Positions 41,624-53,707 of a stretch of DNA of 64,000 nt are shown here, in pieces (the stretch's first letter is position 1; every line of letters begins with the position of its first letter). The stretch is from NCBI RefSeq assembly GCF_945859685.1, contig NC_079147.1, positions 14,673,289 to 14,737,288 of the forward strand, given 5' to 3'. The DNA is from Eupeodes corollae (taxonomy: Eukaryota; Arthropoda; Insecta; Diptera; Syrphidae). The position numbers were made by a program, and so were the translations under genes. Under the pieces are notes generated by a model. The model saw only the letters and a program-made list of their open reading frames with translations, had not been told where the DNA came from and ran no database searches.

Positions 41624-43760
41624 AAGGTGGTTACATTTAAAGGGCCATTTTTGATTTTGAATAAATCACAAAATTTTTGAAAACTATTGTCAATTCTTTA
41701 AATTATGATAATATTGTTATGGTTCAATTATGAATAGCGCAAAATATCTGCCAAATGGCCGGCACGACCTTGGCGGAACATCTCCATCCGATGGTTGAAA
41801 TGTTTGATGACAGTGGAGGCATTAAAGGGCAGTTTATATGAGAAGTAATAATATCACGTATGAAGACCACTGAAAAATACCGACGGCGAATATCAAGTGG
41901 TGTTAGACCAATCAGTTTACTTCTGGTTTCATAAGTAGGCATTTCAATGTTCCATTTCAGTCGTTGAACTACAATTCGCGAAATTTTCAATCCTTAAACA
42001 GTGACTTTTATAAAAAGAATTCCAAATTACTGAGCAGTATTCTAGGGAAGATCTCACATAAGCATAAAATAATGACCGAAATTTAAACGGATCTTTAAAT
42101 TCTTTTGAGTTGCGAACCACAAACCCTAGCATAGTATTTGCTTTATAGCAACCACATAATCAATGTGGGAGTTGAAATTTAGTTTGTGATCAAATATTAC
42201 ACCTAGGTCTTTCTTTTTTCTAGACTTATTAAGTTGTGTTTCATTTATTTCGTATTCAAAACAAATTGGACAAAGACTACGAGAGAAAGATAAACCTATT
42301 TTCGAGATTTCTGTGATTTGGTTACAAAAAATAGCTAGGTTTGTTGTAGTGGTTCTTCGAGCTGTAAATCCATGCTGAGATGGCGCAATCGTTTCTTTAA
42401 GAATAAAGGTTAGTTTTTCATGAACTATTTTCTTAAGCATTTTGGGAATCGTGGACAATTTACTTACAACACGGTAATTAGAAACGTCCTGTTTAGAGCC
42501 AGATTTATGGATAGGAATAATATAGGAAATTTTTCAATCGTCAAGTAAAAGGCCCTTTTCGAGGGAAACATCGAACAGTAGAGGTAGTGGCCGTAAAAGA
42601 CCACTAGTTTTTCAATACAATTGGTAGAATGCAATCAGGTCCCGGTTCACTGTCATCATTGAGATCTTTCAGAGCTGACTCAACATCTTTGTTATATGAT
42701 GGAATTATCACTTATAACTGATAATTAATTTTGAGGAACCCATTAAGGGGAGTAAACCGCTTATAAAAAAATTGCAAAGAGGTTGCATATGGTATTTATG
42801 TTAGTTGATGTAGTCCCTAAATACTGCATTCAATTTGGTATCCCGTTAGAGCTTTTTTTGTCATTTATGTAAGACCAAAAATGTTTACTATCTTGTTATA
42901 AGCAAGATTCAGTAGGACACAGATAATCATTGTACAAAAATGTATGTAAAAAAACGAATTCTTTTTGAAGAGGTTAATGTTAATGTGCCGAATTATCTCA
43001 TCTTTTAGCTCTTTAATTTTTCGCTGGCTTATCGACTTACACCTTTTCAAGTCCAATGGCGTAAAATCAAATGATTTTGACGGCCATTTGACGTTGCCAC
43101 CACTTGAGATAACACAGCCATTGAATTTTTTGCGGAAAAGAGCGTTTTTTTCCTAAGATGTTTGGCATGATTCTACATCTTGTTGAAACCACATATCATC
43201 CACATCCATATCATTCGATTTAGGCTACGAAAAGTTTGTTATCATCTTACGATAGCGAACACCATTCACAGTTACTGCCTGACCGGCCCCATTCTGGAAA
43301 AAATAGTACCATATGATGCCGCCAGCTCATAAAGCTCACCAAAGAGTCACTCTTTGTGGTCGCGTTAGTTTACCATTCGACCAAATTCAACAATTCTGCT
43401 TTTTGACGAATCCGCTGAGGTAAAAATGTACCTCATTAATGTATATGATTTTCTTCGAAAATTGATCATCCACTGTTGTCATTTCTTTTCAAAATTTTAA
43501 CCATTGACGACGCTTTAGTTCTTGAGTCGATTGCACTTTGCGAGAGTGTAAATATAAGTCAATGATGACCGTGCGGGGTGCAATTGTTGGGTCACGAACA
43601 GTATCAATATTGTCTGTACTTCTAGCTGTACTAGCATGCGTTGGTATTTTTTAAATTGAATTAATCTAAAATTGAGAAATGCCAAATAAAATACAGAAAA
43701 AAACTTAACATTTAGGTGTGTTTCACATTCAACATCGGCCCTCAAAATGTAACCACCTCT
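41624..43760 (-). mobile_element. Mariner-like element B2, interrupted by LINE sequence
   Basis: The left end AAGGTGGTTACATTTAAAGG and the reverse complement of the right end, AGAGGTGGTTACATTTTGAG, are terminal inverted repeats of about 23 bases. Minus-strand transposase blocks in broken frames: FVKKQNC, GGIIWYYFFQNGAGQAVTVN, GVRYRKMITNFS, DDMWFQQDVESCQTS (second D box, damaged), ISSGGNVKWPSKSFDFTPLD, KIKELKDEIIRHIN. After an insert come TVIKHFNHRMEMFRQ and GHLADILRYS-like sequence at 41724-41830. It is the same family as relic B1 at 7.5 kb. The insert of LINE sequence (41838-42960) separates the last transposase segment from the rest. Confidence 0.8.
41838..42960 (-). mobile_element. LINE fragment inside mariner B2
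   Basis: Minus-strand RT remnants: DDSEPGPDCILPIVLKN-like sequence, IPIHKSGSKQDVSNYR, STIPKMLKKIVHEKLTFILK, IAPSQHGFTARRTTTTNLAI, then a jump over the catalytic box to EINETQLNKSRKKKDLGVIF and DHKLNFNSHIDY. The rest reads FRSLFYAYVRSSLEYCSVIW, RLKWNIEMPTYETRSKLIGL and FSVVFIRDIITSHINCP. It ends inside the RT C-terminal region, next to mariner sequence, with no 3' UTR or poly-A tail. The lost RT core and missing 3' end make a simple LINE insertion unlikely. Confidence 0.75.
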
Positions 43761-43765
43761 TATAA

Positions 43766-44655
43766 GGCTTTTTACTAACAATACGTTATATATTTATTGA
43801 AAGTTGCAATCTTTAACAAATAAATTAAATATTGAATATAGTTTATTGGACTTGTCTCCCAAAGGCCTTTTAGCATTATAGTATTCTAGTGTGTTTTGAG
43901 AAAAAACATCTGCATGCCGTTTAAAATATACTAATATAATTTTGACATCAAATTGGGTTGGGTCAGAAAAAATAGAATTTCCAATATATTAATAATAGAA
44001 GAAAATAAACGAACTCGCCAATTTTTATAACTTTAAGATCCCGATTGGACAATTTATTCACCATTACCACCTTACTTTAAACAAAAGCCATCGTATAATT
44101 GCACTTTATCTTCTTAAATAAACATAAAAAGAGTGTCAATTTATTTGAAGGCTTTTAATTTAATGTGAACACAACATTTGTAAAGTATTAAACAAAAGAG
44201 CTGAGGTACAAACTTCAGTTTTTATTTCATTATTTTCACTTCTAGAAATGATGGACCGTTTGTGGGAAAGTTTTTTCGCAAAATATGATTTCAAAATTAT
44301 CAAATTGAATGCTGATTGAATCACTGAAGATGTTTTATCAGTTATTTAACGGTTTAAAAGACAAGTCACAAACTAATAGCCTTCAAAAAGTTACTTAGAA
44401 AATCCTTTTATTGCTTTATATACTTAAAGGGAAATATGACCAGTATCAAGAGATACAATAACTTTAAGGTCTGAAGATGAAAGCCTTGATATGTTTAGCT
44501 AGTTCAACAAAGCTCTTAAGAAAACCTTAAATGTCCTTAAAAAAAGCGTTTTTCAACAGATAGGTATACAACTCTGTACTTACAATTGGCGTTTTTAAAA
44601 AGGTTTGGAAGCACACCAAAAATATTCTATTTTTAAAAAATTCAAGTGGTAAGGA
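43766..44655. other. Non-coding or unreadable LINE debris
   Basis: AT-rich with no clear frame. The section from about 44220 may be the decayed upstream part of the LINE relic that follows, but nothing certain can be read. Confidence 0.4.
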
Positions 44656-44659
44656 TTTT

Positions 44660-44935
44660 CATCAAACATCCATACTCCCTTTTTTCAAAGGTTTTTAAAA
44701 GAATTATTCAAAATTATTAAAAAGAATAAGCACTTTCTTAACAAATAAAATATGCTTACACCTCTTTAATTTTATTTTCTTTCACAACATAGCTGTATTA
44801 CAATCCTTATAAATGTGACGTAAAATATAACACAATCAGTTGATGACGATAAGGTAAGTTTCTTAGTTTTGCCGGATTTCTCAAAAGCCCTCGACACAAT
44901 AAACCACTTAATTCTAGTTTGCAATCTAATTATTA
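44660..44935 (+). pseudogene. LINE reverse transcriptase relic
   Basis: ILPFFKGF-KNYSK (compare the ILPFFSKVFEKII box of LINE RTs), FLTNKICLHLF and, after a frame change, SVDDDKVSFLVLPDFSKALD followed by TINHLIL (the catalytic D of motif A lies in this F/D-FSKA-D box). It covers only RT motifs 2 to A. No endonuclease or C-terminal part is visible. Confidence 0.5.
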
Positions 44936-45119
44936 TTATAAGCTTTTTATTGCCTTATCGTTTTAAATACATCTAAAGATACAATTTTAATTTTTTTTTA
45001 TTAGAATTGTGACAAATTATTTGATAGAATGATACAAATTACAAATAAAAAATTATTAATTAGATAGTGGAAAAGTCAGATAATTGATGTTTATTTATTT
45101 TTTCAATTTTTATTATTAG

Positions 45120-46620
45120 TTTCTGGCGTAAGACTCCTCCGAAGCGACCCATAGGTCTCGATTTTTCGCCTCACTGTACCAATTTTCGTTTATTTGGCAA
45201 AGATCGTCGCTCCGTCTCTTGTTCTTCTTTTCTTTTCTTTCCATTTTGGATTAACAGATCCTTAGCTGGTCAAGAGATTTCGTAGTCAAGCTCAGGGTTT
45301 GTAGTCCATAAGTAAGCACCAGCAAATAGCGGAGTCAAAGAGATATTTTTGTGTTTCTACACTTTGGCCCAGTTCTAAAATCAGTTTGAGAATTGTTTCC
45401 AGCTGTTTGTGATGCGTCTGTTGATTTCTTTTTTCTCTTGGTCCTTAAAAGATTTTAGTTGTCCCAAGTATATATTATAGCCCTCTATGTATTCTATTTT
45501 TTCATGGTCCACAATTATATCTTCTCTGATGTGGTTTGTCATCATTTTTGTTATGATTTGTTGATTTGTATTCCATAGTTCTTGCACAAGCTAGTAAGTT
45601 CTGTTGTCATTTCTTGTATATGTTTAGCTTTTGTAGATATTAGTACTATATCGTCCGCAAATCTTAGGCTGTTTAGAAGTTGTGCACATATTCTTATACT
45701 ATATTTTGTCTTCCAGTTCATCTTTTATGAAATATCCTCTTAGACTACACAAGTTTTGATTTTCTAGAGATGTCCATATTGTTTCGTGTTCAACGCTGTC
45801 AAATGCTTTACTGAAGTCTATGAATAAAATGTATATTGTTGTTGAAATTCATTGCACTTTTCTATTAGTTGATTAATCGTCTCTAGGTGGTCTGTTGTTG
45901 AGAAACCTTCTCTGAATCCAGCTTGTTCCCTAGGTTGTTACTGTTAAAATCTTATTTGATTTTCCTGTAGATTGTTTTTGAAAACAGCTTATAAATTGTC
46001 GAAATGTTACTTATAGGTCTAAAGTTGTTCAAATCGGTTTTTTTCCTCTATGTATAAGTGTAATGGTTGTTTCTCTCCATTGCTTACGGATTTTCTGAGT
46101 TCTTATGATTTCGTTAAACGTAAATGTTAAGATTTCTAAAAGCGATTCTTTCCCGCATATTATCATTTCTGCAGAGATTCCATCATTTCCAGTGCATTTG
46201 TCCTTTTTCAAATCGTCTATGGTCCTTTGAATATTTTCATTGTTAAACATGGGCTTTTGCGTTGTTAGGAAATTGATATCTATGTTTTCCATATTTTCTT
46301 CTTCAGTTATATGCTTGGTCGAGGAGAATAGTTTTTCGAAGAACTTAGTAGCATTTTCGTTTAACTCTTTTCTATTTGTTATGTTGCTTCAATTTTGGCT
46401 TTTTAAGCTAATAACCCATTTCTGTTGACTGTTACGTAATGGTTATGTTTTCCTTATTGATTTTGTTTGTCTAATCGTATCTCCAGCTATTGTTTCGTTG
46501 AACTTGTAGATATCTTTCCATATTTCTAGTTTGATAGTTTTTCTTAATTCTTTTAGTTCAGTTTTTTCTTTGTCAAGTAATTGTTGCTTGGCTCGTAGAG
46601 TATCTCTTCTTGAGATTAAG
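45120..46620 (-). mobile_element. Decayed LINE fragment (RT to C-terminus)
   Basis: Minus strand: LLDKEKTELKELRKTIKLEI, FFEKLFSSTKHITEEENMEN, MFNNENIQRTIDDLKKDKCT, GNDGISAEMIICGKESLLEI, WRETTITLIHRGKKP, then NNFRPISNISTIYKLFSKTI. After many stops come a LRTI(C)Y-like remnant of the catalytic region and LGQLKSFKDQEKKEINRRIT (45381-45587). The words FKDQEKKEINRRI near the end are typical of an RTE-like LINE group in insects. The clade is inferred. No 3' tail was found. Confidence 0.65.
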
Positions 46621-46749
46621 ATTTTTGTATTGTTGGATAATTTATCTTTTGGTGTTCATAATTGATAGTTTTATAGAGTTTTTTATTATTTTATCTAATT
46701 CTTCATATATGTGTTTTGTATGTCACGATTTGAGGTTGATAATTGAATT

Positions 46750-47330
46750 ATCTTTGCTGTCAATGTTTAGTTATAACCTACTACAACAATTTAACTTCTC
46801 TATTTCTGGGCTGTTTTTCAATTCCACCAATACTAACTGCTTAATTATTTCTAAAAAGCAACTATATCTTAGTTATTTCCCCCACTTATTTCTTAATAAC
46901 AATGCTATTAACTATGAAGGAAAAAACCAAGGAATGATCTTTAACAGGTCCTTATCCTGGGAAAATCTTATAAGTTCAATTGTTGGTTTACGGAACACTT
47001 CGTGTCCTTCAGGAATCCCAATACATTAGAACTTGAAATATGTTGGCCAAAACTATTATTTTATCTATTGTTGTGTTTGGTTGTGAAATGTATTGTAACT
47101 GCAATTCCGAGTTCAAAAGAAAAATTAAAGTCGCATTTAATAGCACTGTAAGATGTATTTATGGCCTTAAAAAACATGATCATATTTCTACGTGTCATAC
47201 AATATTTGAATATTTCATACAATATCGAACAGTTCTATTTTTCTTCCGAATCAAACAGACACATCAACCACAATGCCTGATTTCTAGCGTTCAATTTCAA
47301 TTTCAATTTGAACATAATAAATAAACTGAT
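46750..47330 (+). mobile_element. LINE C-terminal RT fragment
   Basis: LNNNAINYEGKNQGMIFNRS, LSWENLISSIVGL, then (frame change) MLAKTIILSIVVFGCEMYCN, CNSEFKRKIKVAFNSTVRCI and YGLKKHDHIST. These are the thumb and post-RT parts of a jockey- or R1-like LINE; no catalytic residues are included. It is followed within 100 bases by a tail end of repeat A. Confidence 0.65.
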
Positions 47331-47429
47331 CATCTTGCCATGACTATTTCTCTATCTGAAAAATATTGTTGGTAATTTTGAATTTTTTAAGAATAATTCA
47401 AGTGACAACTTTTTTAACCCAACTCGAAA

Positions 47430-47513
47430 ACCTACAAACTTTTGAGCAAGACAAATTGACAGACTGGATGAAAGGTTATCAGTGAGGGTCACATCCTAGC
47501 CTATTTTAAACAT
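47430..47513 (+). repeat. Repeat family A, copy 6 (tail only)
   Basis: CAAACTTTTGAGCAAGACAA, ATTGACAGACTGGATGAAAG, GTTATCAGTGAGGGTCACAT, CCTAGCC matches the tail of copy 4 with scattered differences. The head and body are absent. Confidence 0.65.
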
Positions 47514-48945
47514 TACACTTATTTATTTTTGCTTTGTGAGTTATTATGTTAACTTTTATAACTTAAATGCATGTTAAAGCCATCACAATAATCAAGATAT
47601 TTTACCATTATGTGTATAGCAAACGAAAAAATCTACTGAACTAGTCTAAATATAATGATTTTGCAAAATAGAAGTTTTGAGAAAACCATCGCTTTCAACG
47701 ATAGTATTGTTTGTATCAGACTTAAAATGATATCATTAATCTTTCGCGTGGGAAGTTTAAAAAATCGTCTTCGGCAAACAAAATTTGGTCGTCTATTGAA
47801 TTAAAAAATATATTTGCTTGATTATTTGCTTTTCTCACAAGTATGTACCTATTGTATTTGTATATTTCTCTAATTCCATAATTTCCTAACAATCGACATC
47901 AAATAAAAAACCAAACAAATGAAAAAGAAAAAAACATCCCTCTAGCAAAAATATCCCATTATTGCAGTCTACTCCCCTAATAAAAAGAAACATGAAAGAA
48001 CCAGGAACTACTCGCGTGCATCCAGAATAAAAAAAAACGAAGATTTTTCATGTGAAAGTCAACAGCCAAACGATGCTTCTGCTGGTGTAATCCGCTTAAA
48101 TCACTCGTTGAGAGCTATGGTGATATTATTTAAATCTACCCTCAAAATACTTACCTTATATGATTATTGTAATATTAAGCACACGTATGATAAATGCGAG
48201 ATATTTTGTGTAAATATTTGAGTGAACCTTAATGTTCTTTGCAGATGATCATAATGTCAGACAACGGGTCCACGCACTCTGCACACTGCAAGCATCAGTT
48301 TAAACATCCCTTCCCTAGGGGCTGAGAGTACCAATACCTATGAATAATTGTATACATGAGATTGGATTGTAATTTCTCTTAATTACCTTTTTCTGGCATC
48401 AGTTAAATTTCACAATGGTTGGTGTGTTTTTTATTCATCTATTTATTTATGATTGAAGAGGTTGTATAAGTGTAGTATGTACAAAGGCTATATTGCAATG
48501 AACGTATGCTTACATGCAAATTGAAGAGCCATTGATAATTATTATGCTTAGTGAATGAATAGGTGAGTATGCATAGTTTGGTCTCTGAGAGGTTAAGAGG
48601 GCACATGCGTTCCGCCAAAATTAATAAGCCATTTAAATATGCTTACAGGTTTGCGATTCAAGTGATCTTAATTTAAAATTAAATAAACAAATTACAAAGA
48701 GATAAACATTTGAAAAAACAAATTTTTAAGTATAATAAAGCATTTTAGAGCTCATGTTTTATTCAGTCAAAAGGCTAATAATGGACTATAAATTAAATTA
48801 TTCATTGATTTTAGCGGGTAGGTACCTTGAGTACATGCTGTTTTGAGTGTCATTATTGCTATATCACACCTCCTTCGCAGAAAGAATTCGGAGCAATGTT
48901 TACATTGTCAACATGCAATTTAAATAAAATTCGATACAAAATTTT
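47514..48945. other. Non-coding
   Basis: AT-rich sequence with no frame above about 60 codons and no repeat shared with the rest of the window. No gene recognised. Confidence 0.5.
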
Positions 48946-48949
48946 GTTT

Positions 48950-49185
48950 TAAAGAAAATCCAGTTGCGAAGCACCAATAAGCCTGGGATACGGACGGATT
49001 GACTACTGACAACCTTCGCAAATGAATTAAGGACAACGAACTTCGGATATACACGTGGAATGTTAGGTTCCTTAATAGACCACGTGCAGCCGAAGATTTG
49101 GCGGAGACCCTTGACTGAAGAGAACTAACTAAGAACATGTTCCTTGAGCTCTTAAACAAAACATATGAGCATAGTCCTAGCAACG
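48950..49185 (+). pseudogene. LINE-B endonuclease N-terminal relic
   Basis: In broken frames it reads ELRIYTWNVRFLNRPRAAED, then LAETLD, then directly FLELLNKTYEHSP. Intact LINE-B copies have more than 100 residues between these words, so an internal deletion is evident. It matches the sequence at 59.05-59.5 kb. Confidence 0.7.
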
Positions 49186-49554
49186 TTACCTTTTTTTTTA
49201 ATATGATTTGTTTCTTATGGTATGAAATTGAATTTTGGTAGGGAAAATCAAATTAAAAAAAAAATTCAAATAAATAGTTACTGAAAAAAAGTATCTACAA
49301 AAGTCATAAGAGAAAATTAACTTTTTAAAAATATCCGATACAAAAAAAATAAGTATTTTAATCTTTTGATATTCTTTCTTTTAAAAAGTTTTAGCTGAGT
49401 AAACATTTACCAAAATTTGTCTTTATTATCTACTCTGTTTACTACAGCCTAGCTTTCGTCCTTTTCATATCATTTTTCTATCAATAGTAGATAAAGGTTT
49501 CAGAAAGTTCGTATGATCTGGAATGAATTGGCAATATTAAGTCTTAAAGCATTT
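49186..49554. other. Non-coding
   Basis: AT-rich, with no frame or repeat that I recognise, between a LINE-B relic and the first unit of the tandem duplication. Confidence 0.4.
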
Positions 49555-49854
49555 TATTAAACCGTTGTCAGAAGGTAAAATTTAGGGAACATTATGTTTT
49601 AAGACAAGGTTCTGTTTTTGGGCTCATGCTAATTTGCATGTTTGTTAAGAACTTCCTCTAAGTTTTGTCATATTGTCACTTTTCATCTTTATACCGATGA
49701 TTTTCAATTGTACCTTTTGCTATCATTTAACTTGTTCAAGGACCTCATCTGTAGAATTAATTAAGATCAATGAAAAATCTACAATCAGTCCTTTTTCAAT
49801 GGCTTACCGCTTATTCCAAACTAATCGCAGATGATTTCTATCATTACCACCTGT

Positions 49855-50165
49855 CTTCTTATCATGACGGATGAAAGCTTTGTAGATAATAGCCAGATCA
49901 GAAGGGGTGACAAATTTCTTGCATTCTCGGAGAAATCCTAAGCATCTGGCAACATTTTTGGCGATGACGAATATGAAAAGCTGAGGGTTCTTTCGTCGGC
50001 GAAACAGTTTAAGGATTACAAGTGACAGACAAAAGATGAATATAAGAAAGAGAGTCGGAGACAAAACGGAGCCCCGGGGGACACTAGCATTTATTTTATG
50101 AATATCAGACTTGAAACCATCTAATACAACTTGAATTAAACGGTTAGAAAGGCAATTTCAAAAAA
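49855..50165 (-). pseudogene. LINE-A fragment in duplication unit 1
   Basis: Minus strand: SPTLFLIFI, then a jump to IAKNVARCLGFLRECKKFVT and PSDLAIIYKAFIRHD. It is the same sequence as in unit 2 with two internal deletions. No catalytic box remains. An A/T run near 50160-50176 lies at its upper edge. Confidence 0.75.
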
Positions 50166-50440
50166 AAAAAAAAAAAATGGCATAGTGAAGTACGTTTACG
50201 ATTGTTTAGGGTTTGACGACGTTTCCCAATATGATCAACTTGTTTTTGGATGTACATTTAAGCAAATCATTGATTCTAGATGTTGTTTCTGATTCTTATA
50301 ACATTTATTTAAATTTCACTATAAAGTAGTAAGGCAAATTAAAACTTTAAAATCTTTGGGAGTATTAAAGACTTTGAATTACTTTCACACAATTTTTGAA
50401 CACAATTCGAATTAAATTTAATTTCCGCAGAATTATGCTT

Positions 50441-50695
50441 ACTTACTTACTTAAGGTGGAGCTACATTCCAGGCGGACCTGGGCCTTAACCAACATGCGT
50501 CTCCAACCAGCTCGGTTCCTAGCTAGCTGTCTCCAGTTCCGCACGCCACCTGAGTTGCGGTATTCCACTACAGCGCCGTTCCTCGGGATTGGATTCGAAG
50601 ATCTTCCGGGCTGGAGCGCTGATGTCCATTCGCTCTACATGACCCAGCCATCTAAGTCGTTGAACTTTAATTCTGTTAAGGTAAGCTTATTTAAA
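50441..50695 (-). pseudogene. LINE-B 3' end in duplication unit 1
   Basis: Minus strand: LNRIKVQRLRWLGHVERMDI, SAPARKIFESNPEERR and LRWRAELE, then a 3' end terminating in CTCCACCTTAAGTAAGTAAG. The same 3' end occurs at 60.1 kb, so it is the natural terminus of LINE-B. Confidence 0.75.
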
Positions 50696-51149
50696 TACAT
50701 TTAATTTAACCTTTGTCAGAGGGTAAAAGTTAGTGAACATTTTTTTTAAGACAAGGTTCTATTTTGGGCCCATGCTTATTTGCATAGGTAGTCGTTAAAA
50801 ATGTCTACTAAGTTTTTCATATTTTCTCTTTTCATCTTTATACCATTGATTTTCAATTGTACCTTTTCCTATCATTTAACTTGTTCAAGGACCTCATCTG
50901 TAGAATTAATTAAGATCAATCAAAAATCTACAATTAGTCCTTTTTCAATGGCTTACCGCTTATTCCAAACTAATCGCAGATGATTTCTATCATTACCACC
51001 TGTCTTCTTATCATGTTTCAACTTGAAATTATTGAATCTATCACTAATCAAACCTTCAAATGATTGCGGATCCTCTAAGAAACTATAATTTTACTTTATT
51101 TGTTTTTAATTCACAAGCACTCAAGGGGTTATTAGAACAATTTAAATAT

Positions 51150-52165
51150 GTTTATATTTAAACACACTGGGAGGGTTAGGAAAATAGGGAAGGATTTAAA
51201 ACGAGATAAACATTGGTCTTAAAGTTCTGAACATCAAAATGGGAGAAAAAAACAGAGTTGTCCAAAGCATTCCACATTCTCGATGTGCGATTTAAAAAAG
51301 AATCTGTATACTTGACAGTACGCCCGAAATTTAGCTCAAGGGTAAACTGATGAGCATTCCTAGAAGTGTGAGTATTACGGCTCAATAGTTTAAGGGGTGG
51401 AATGTAGATGGCTAATTCGACAGAACATTGTTTATAAAAATATCGATAAAACAACGAAAGACATGAAACTTTGCGACGGTGTTCTAGCGATGTAAATGTT
51501 TCGATTATAGTTCTGTTTAAACTTTTTTTGGGGGCACCTGCCCAGATATGCGAATTATATTCAAGCTTTGGACGGATGAAAGCTTTGTAGGTTATAGCCA
51601 GATCAGAGGAGTGACAAATTTCTTGCATTGTCGGAGAAATCCTAAGCATCTGGAAACATTTTTGGCGATATCAAATATGTGATCGTAAGAGGTGATCTGT
51701 AATACACATACCGGGTACTGATAGTTGATTGGTTGCCTGGATGCAAGTGCCACTCATAGATAGTGGCATCTGGGATGTGTTACTCTTTAACGACAGGAGA
51801 CAGCATTGAGTTTTCGAAGCATTAAATTCTACACGGTTTTTGATTCCCCATTGGACAATGATGTCAAGATCAGAATTTAATGAGCTTATCATATGCTGCC
51901 GTTGAAGTTCCACATCCGAAGGACAAGAATGTGAATCTAGAAACGAATATGAAAAGCTTAGGGTTCTATCGTCGGCAAATCAGTTTAATGGATTACAAGT
52001 GAAAAACAAAAGATTGTTTATAAATATAAGAAAGAGAGTCGGAGCAAACAAAACGGAGCCCTGGGGGACCCAGCATTTATTTTATGAATATCAGACTTGA
52101 AACCATCTAATACAACTTGTATTGAACGGTTAGAAAGCCAATTTAAAAAAAAATTGCTCAATATC
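51150..52165 (-). pseudogene. LINE-A fragment in duplication unit 2
   Basis: Minus strand: LSFSYSFLDSHSCPSDVELQ, RQHMISSLNSDLDIIVQWGI, KNRVEFNASKTQCCLLSLKS, MCITDHLLRSHI, then a frame change to SDLAITYKAFIRPKLEYNSH, HIWAGAPKKSLN, TSLEHRRKVSCLSLFYRYF, LNFGRTVKYTDSFLNRTSRM and WNALDNSVFF. It keeps the blocks that the 35 kb copy has lost. The catalytic box region (DDRTLSF) is near its start. Stops and frame changes make it inactive. Confidence 0.8.
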
Positions 52166-52384
52166 ATCAACTTGGATGCATGTTCAAGCAATTCATTGAT
52201 TCAGGATGTTGCTTGTTTTTACATAAGTTCTGAATCTTATAACATTATTATTTAAATTTCTCTATAAAGTGCTAAGGCAAATTAAAACTTTAAAATCTTT
52301 GGTAATGTTAAGGACTTTGACTTACTTTCACACAATGTTGGAATACAAATTGAATTAAATTTAATTTCCGCAGAATTATCTCGT

Positions 52385-53707
52385 TTCTCGGAATTGGATT
52401 CGAAGACCTTCCGGGCTGGAGCGCTGATGTCCATTCGCTCTACATGACCCAGCCATTTAAGTCGTTGAACTTTAATTCTGTTAACTAGGCCAGTTTCGCT
52501 GTACAGCCCGTACAGTTCGTCGTTATATCTTCTTCTCCATTTTCCATCTATGCATACGGGACCAGAAATCACCCGAAGAATTTTTCTCTCGAAGCATCCT
52601 AAGGCGCTCTCATCTTTCTTTGGCAGGGTCCAGGCCTCAGGAGAAATGTCGTGCATCGATTGCAATGTGGTCAATCTGGTTGACAGTTGGTTGATCAGGA
52701 GATTTCCATGTTCTTTTGTAGATATCAAAATGTGTAAACTGCGTACTAGCTATACCAGACGCCCTGATTCGAAATCGATTAGCCTAAATCCGATGTTGGA
52801 GGTGTTGTCCACCAGGCTGGATGTCTTCTTTTTTTGTTAAAATCTCCTAAGACAGTTTTAATGTCATAATGCTCGAAGAATATGTCTTTGGTGTTTCATC
52901 TTTCTTCTCAGTTGGAGCGTGCGCGTATATTAGACTTATATGTTAGCGAATTTAGCCTTGATGCGGATTGTTGTGATGCGCTCGCTCACACTATTGACAC
53001 TCAAGGCGCAGTCATTGTTCTTGACAGCATTTGCCGTAGTATACATCGCAGTCTTTTAGTTTGCATTTGTCCGGTCCATCCCATCGCACTTCTTGGATGG
53101 CGGTAATATCTGCCTTGAAGCAGTTTAGAGCTTCTGCTAATTGTTCGGCTGTACGTGGTCTGTTAAGGGACCTAACATTCCACGTACAGATCCGAAGTTC
53201 GTTGTCCTTATTTTGTTTGCTTATGTTGTCAACAGTTAATCCGTCCGTATCCGAGGCTTGATGGTGCTTCGAAACTACGATATTTTGTACGTGGTCAGAA
53301 AGTAACCCCCTCGCGACGGCACAACCCGCAACCTGGGGGGTCAGATCCTTAATTTAACTCTAAGGACGGGGAGACTGATATACTCCTTATAAGCCTAGGC
53401 TCCGAATATTTCGAAGAAGCCTTATAAGTTGTTCACTTAGTAGTTCAATCCTACTGGAACTATAGACGCCATTGATTCCATATCAGGAATTCGTCCGCTG
53501 CCGTCTGGATAAGGCGAGGTGCCTCTCCCCCTCTCTCTCGGTTACTGCCTTAAACAACTTTCCACTGAGGTAGAATCCAATCTACAAATGAGGTACTTGT
53601 TACCCGATGTTCACCGCGGGAAGGTGAGAGAAGGAGTTTATAGACAAAAATAGGTTTTAAGAAAAACCTGTGGACGCTTGTGTCCTCTTGAATGCACATG
53701 TCTACCA
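52385..53707 (-). mobile_element. LINE-B copy with 5' UTR and endonuclease, RT deleted
   Basis: Starts at TGGTAGACATGTGCATTCAA (53707), shared with the 58.6 kb copy. The 5' UTR is followed by endonuclease pieces: TWNVRSLNRP, AEALNCFKADITAIQEVRWD, GPDKCKLKDCDVYYGKC, then decayed sequence to PTVNQIDHIAIDAR. This runs straight into DISPEAWTLPKKDESALGCF, ERKILRVISGPVCIDGKWRR, GLVNRIKVQRLKWLGHVERM and APARKVFESN, the C-terminal end. The whole RT is missing. The junction differs from that in the 58.6 kb copy. The protein-like frame at 52282-52728 spans the junction. Confidence 0.8.

Larger units (their letters stand above)
49555..52490. repeat. Tandem segmental duplication (units 49555-50695 and 50700-52490)
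   Basis: Both units contain, in order, a stretch with GTACCTTTTCCTATCATTTA or its variant and AATGGCTTACCGCTTATTCC, a LINE-A fragment, a spacer with AAAACTTTAAAATCTTTGG, and the 3' end of a LINE-B (GCTGATGTCCATTCGCTCTA). Unit 1 lacks about 550 bases of the LINE-A tail at the TATCATG/ACGGATG join and another stretch of about 270 bases within LINE-A. Unit 2 lacks about 106 bases near its LINE-B end (GAATTAT/CGTTTCTCGG). Sequence identity of the shared parts looks high but has not been computed. Confidence 0.8.

Noticed and set aside
53061..53261. Plus-strand frame and similar frames at 48920-49183 and 58948-59226
   Set aside because: They are antisense readings of the LINE-B endonuclease; their mutual similarity comes from the repeat.
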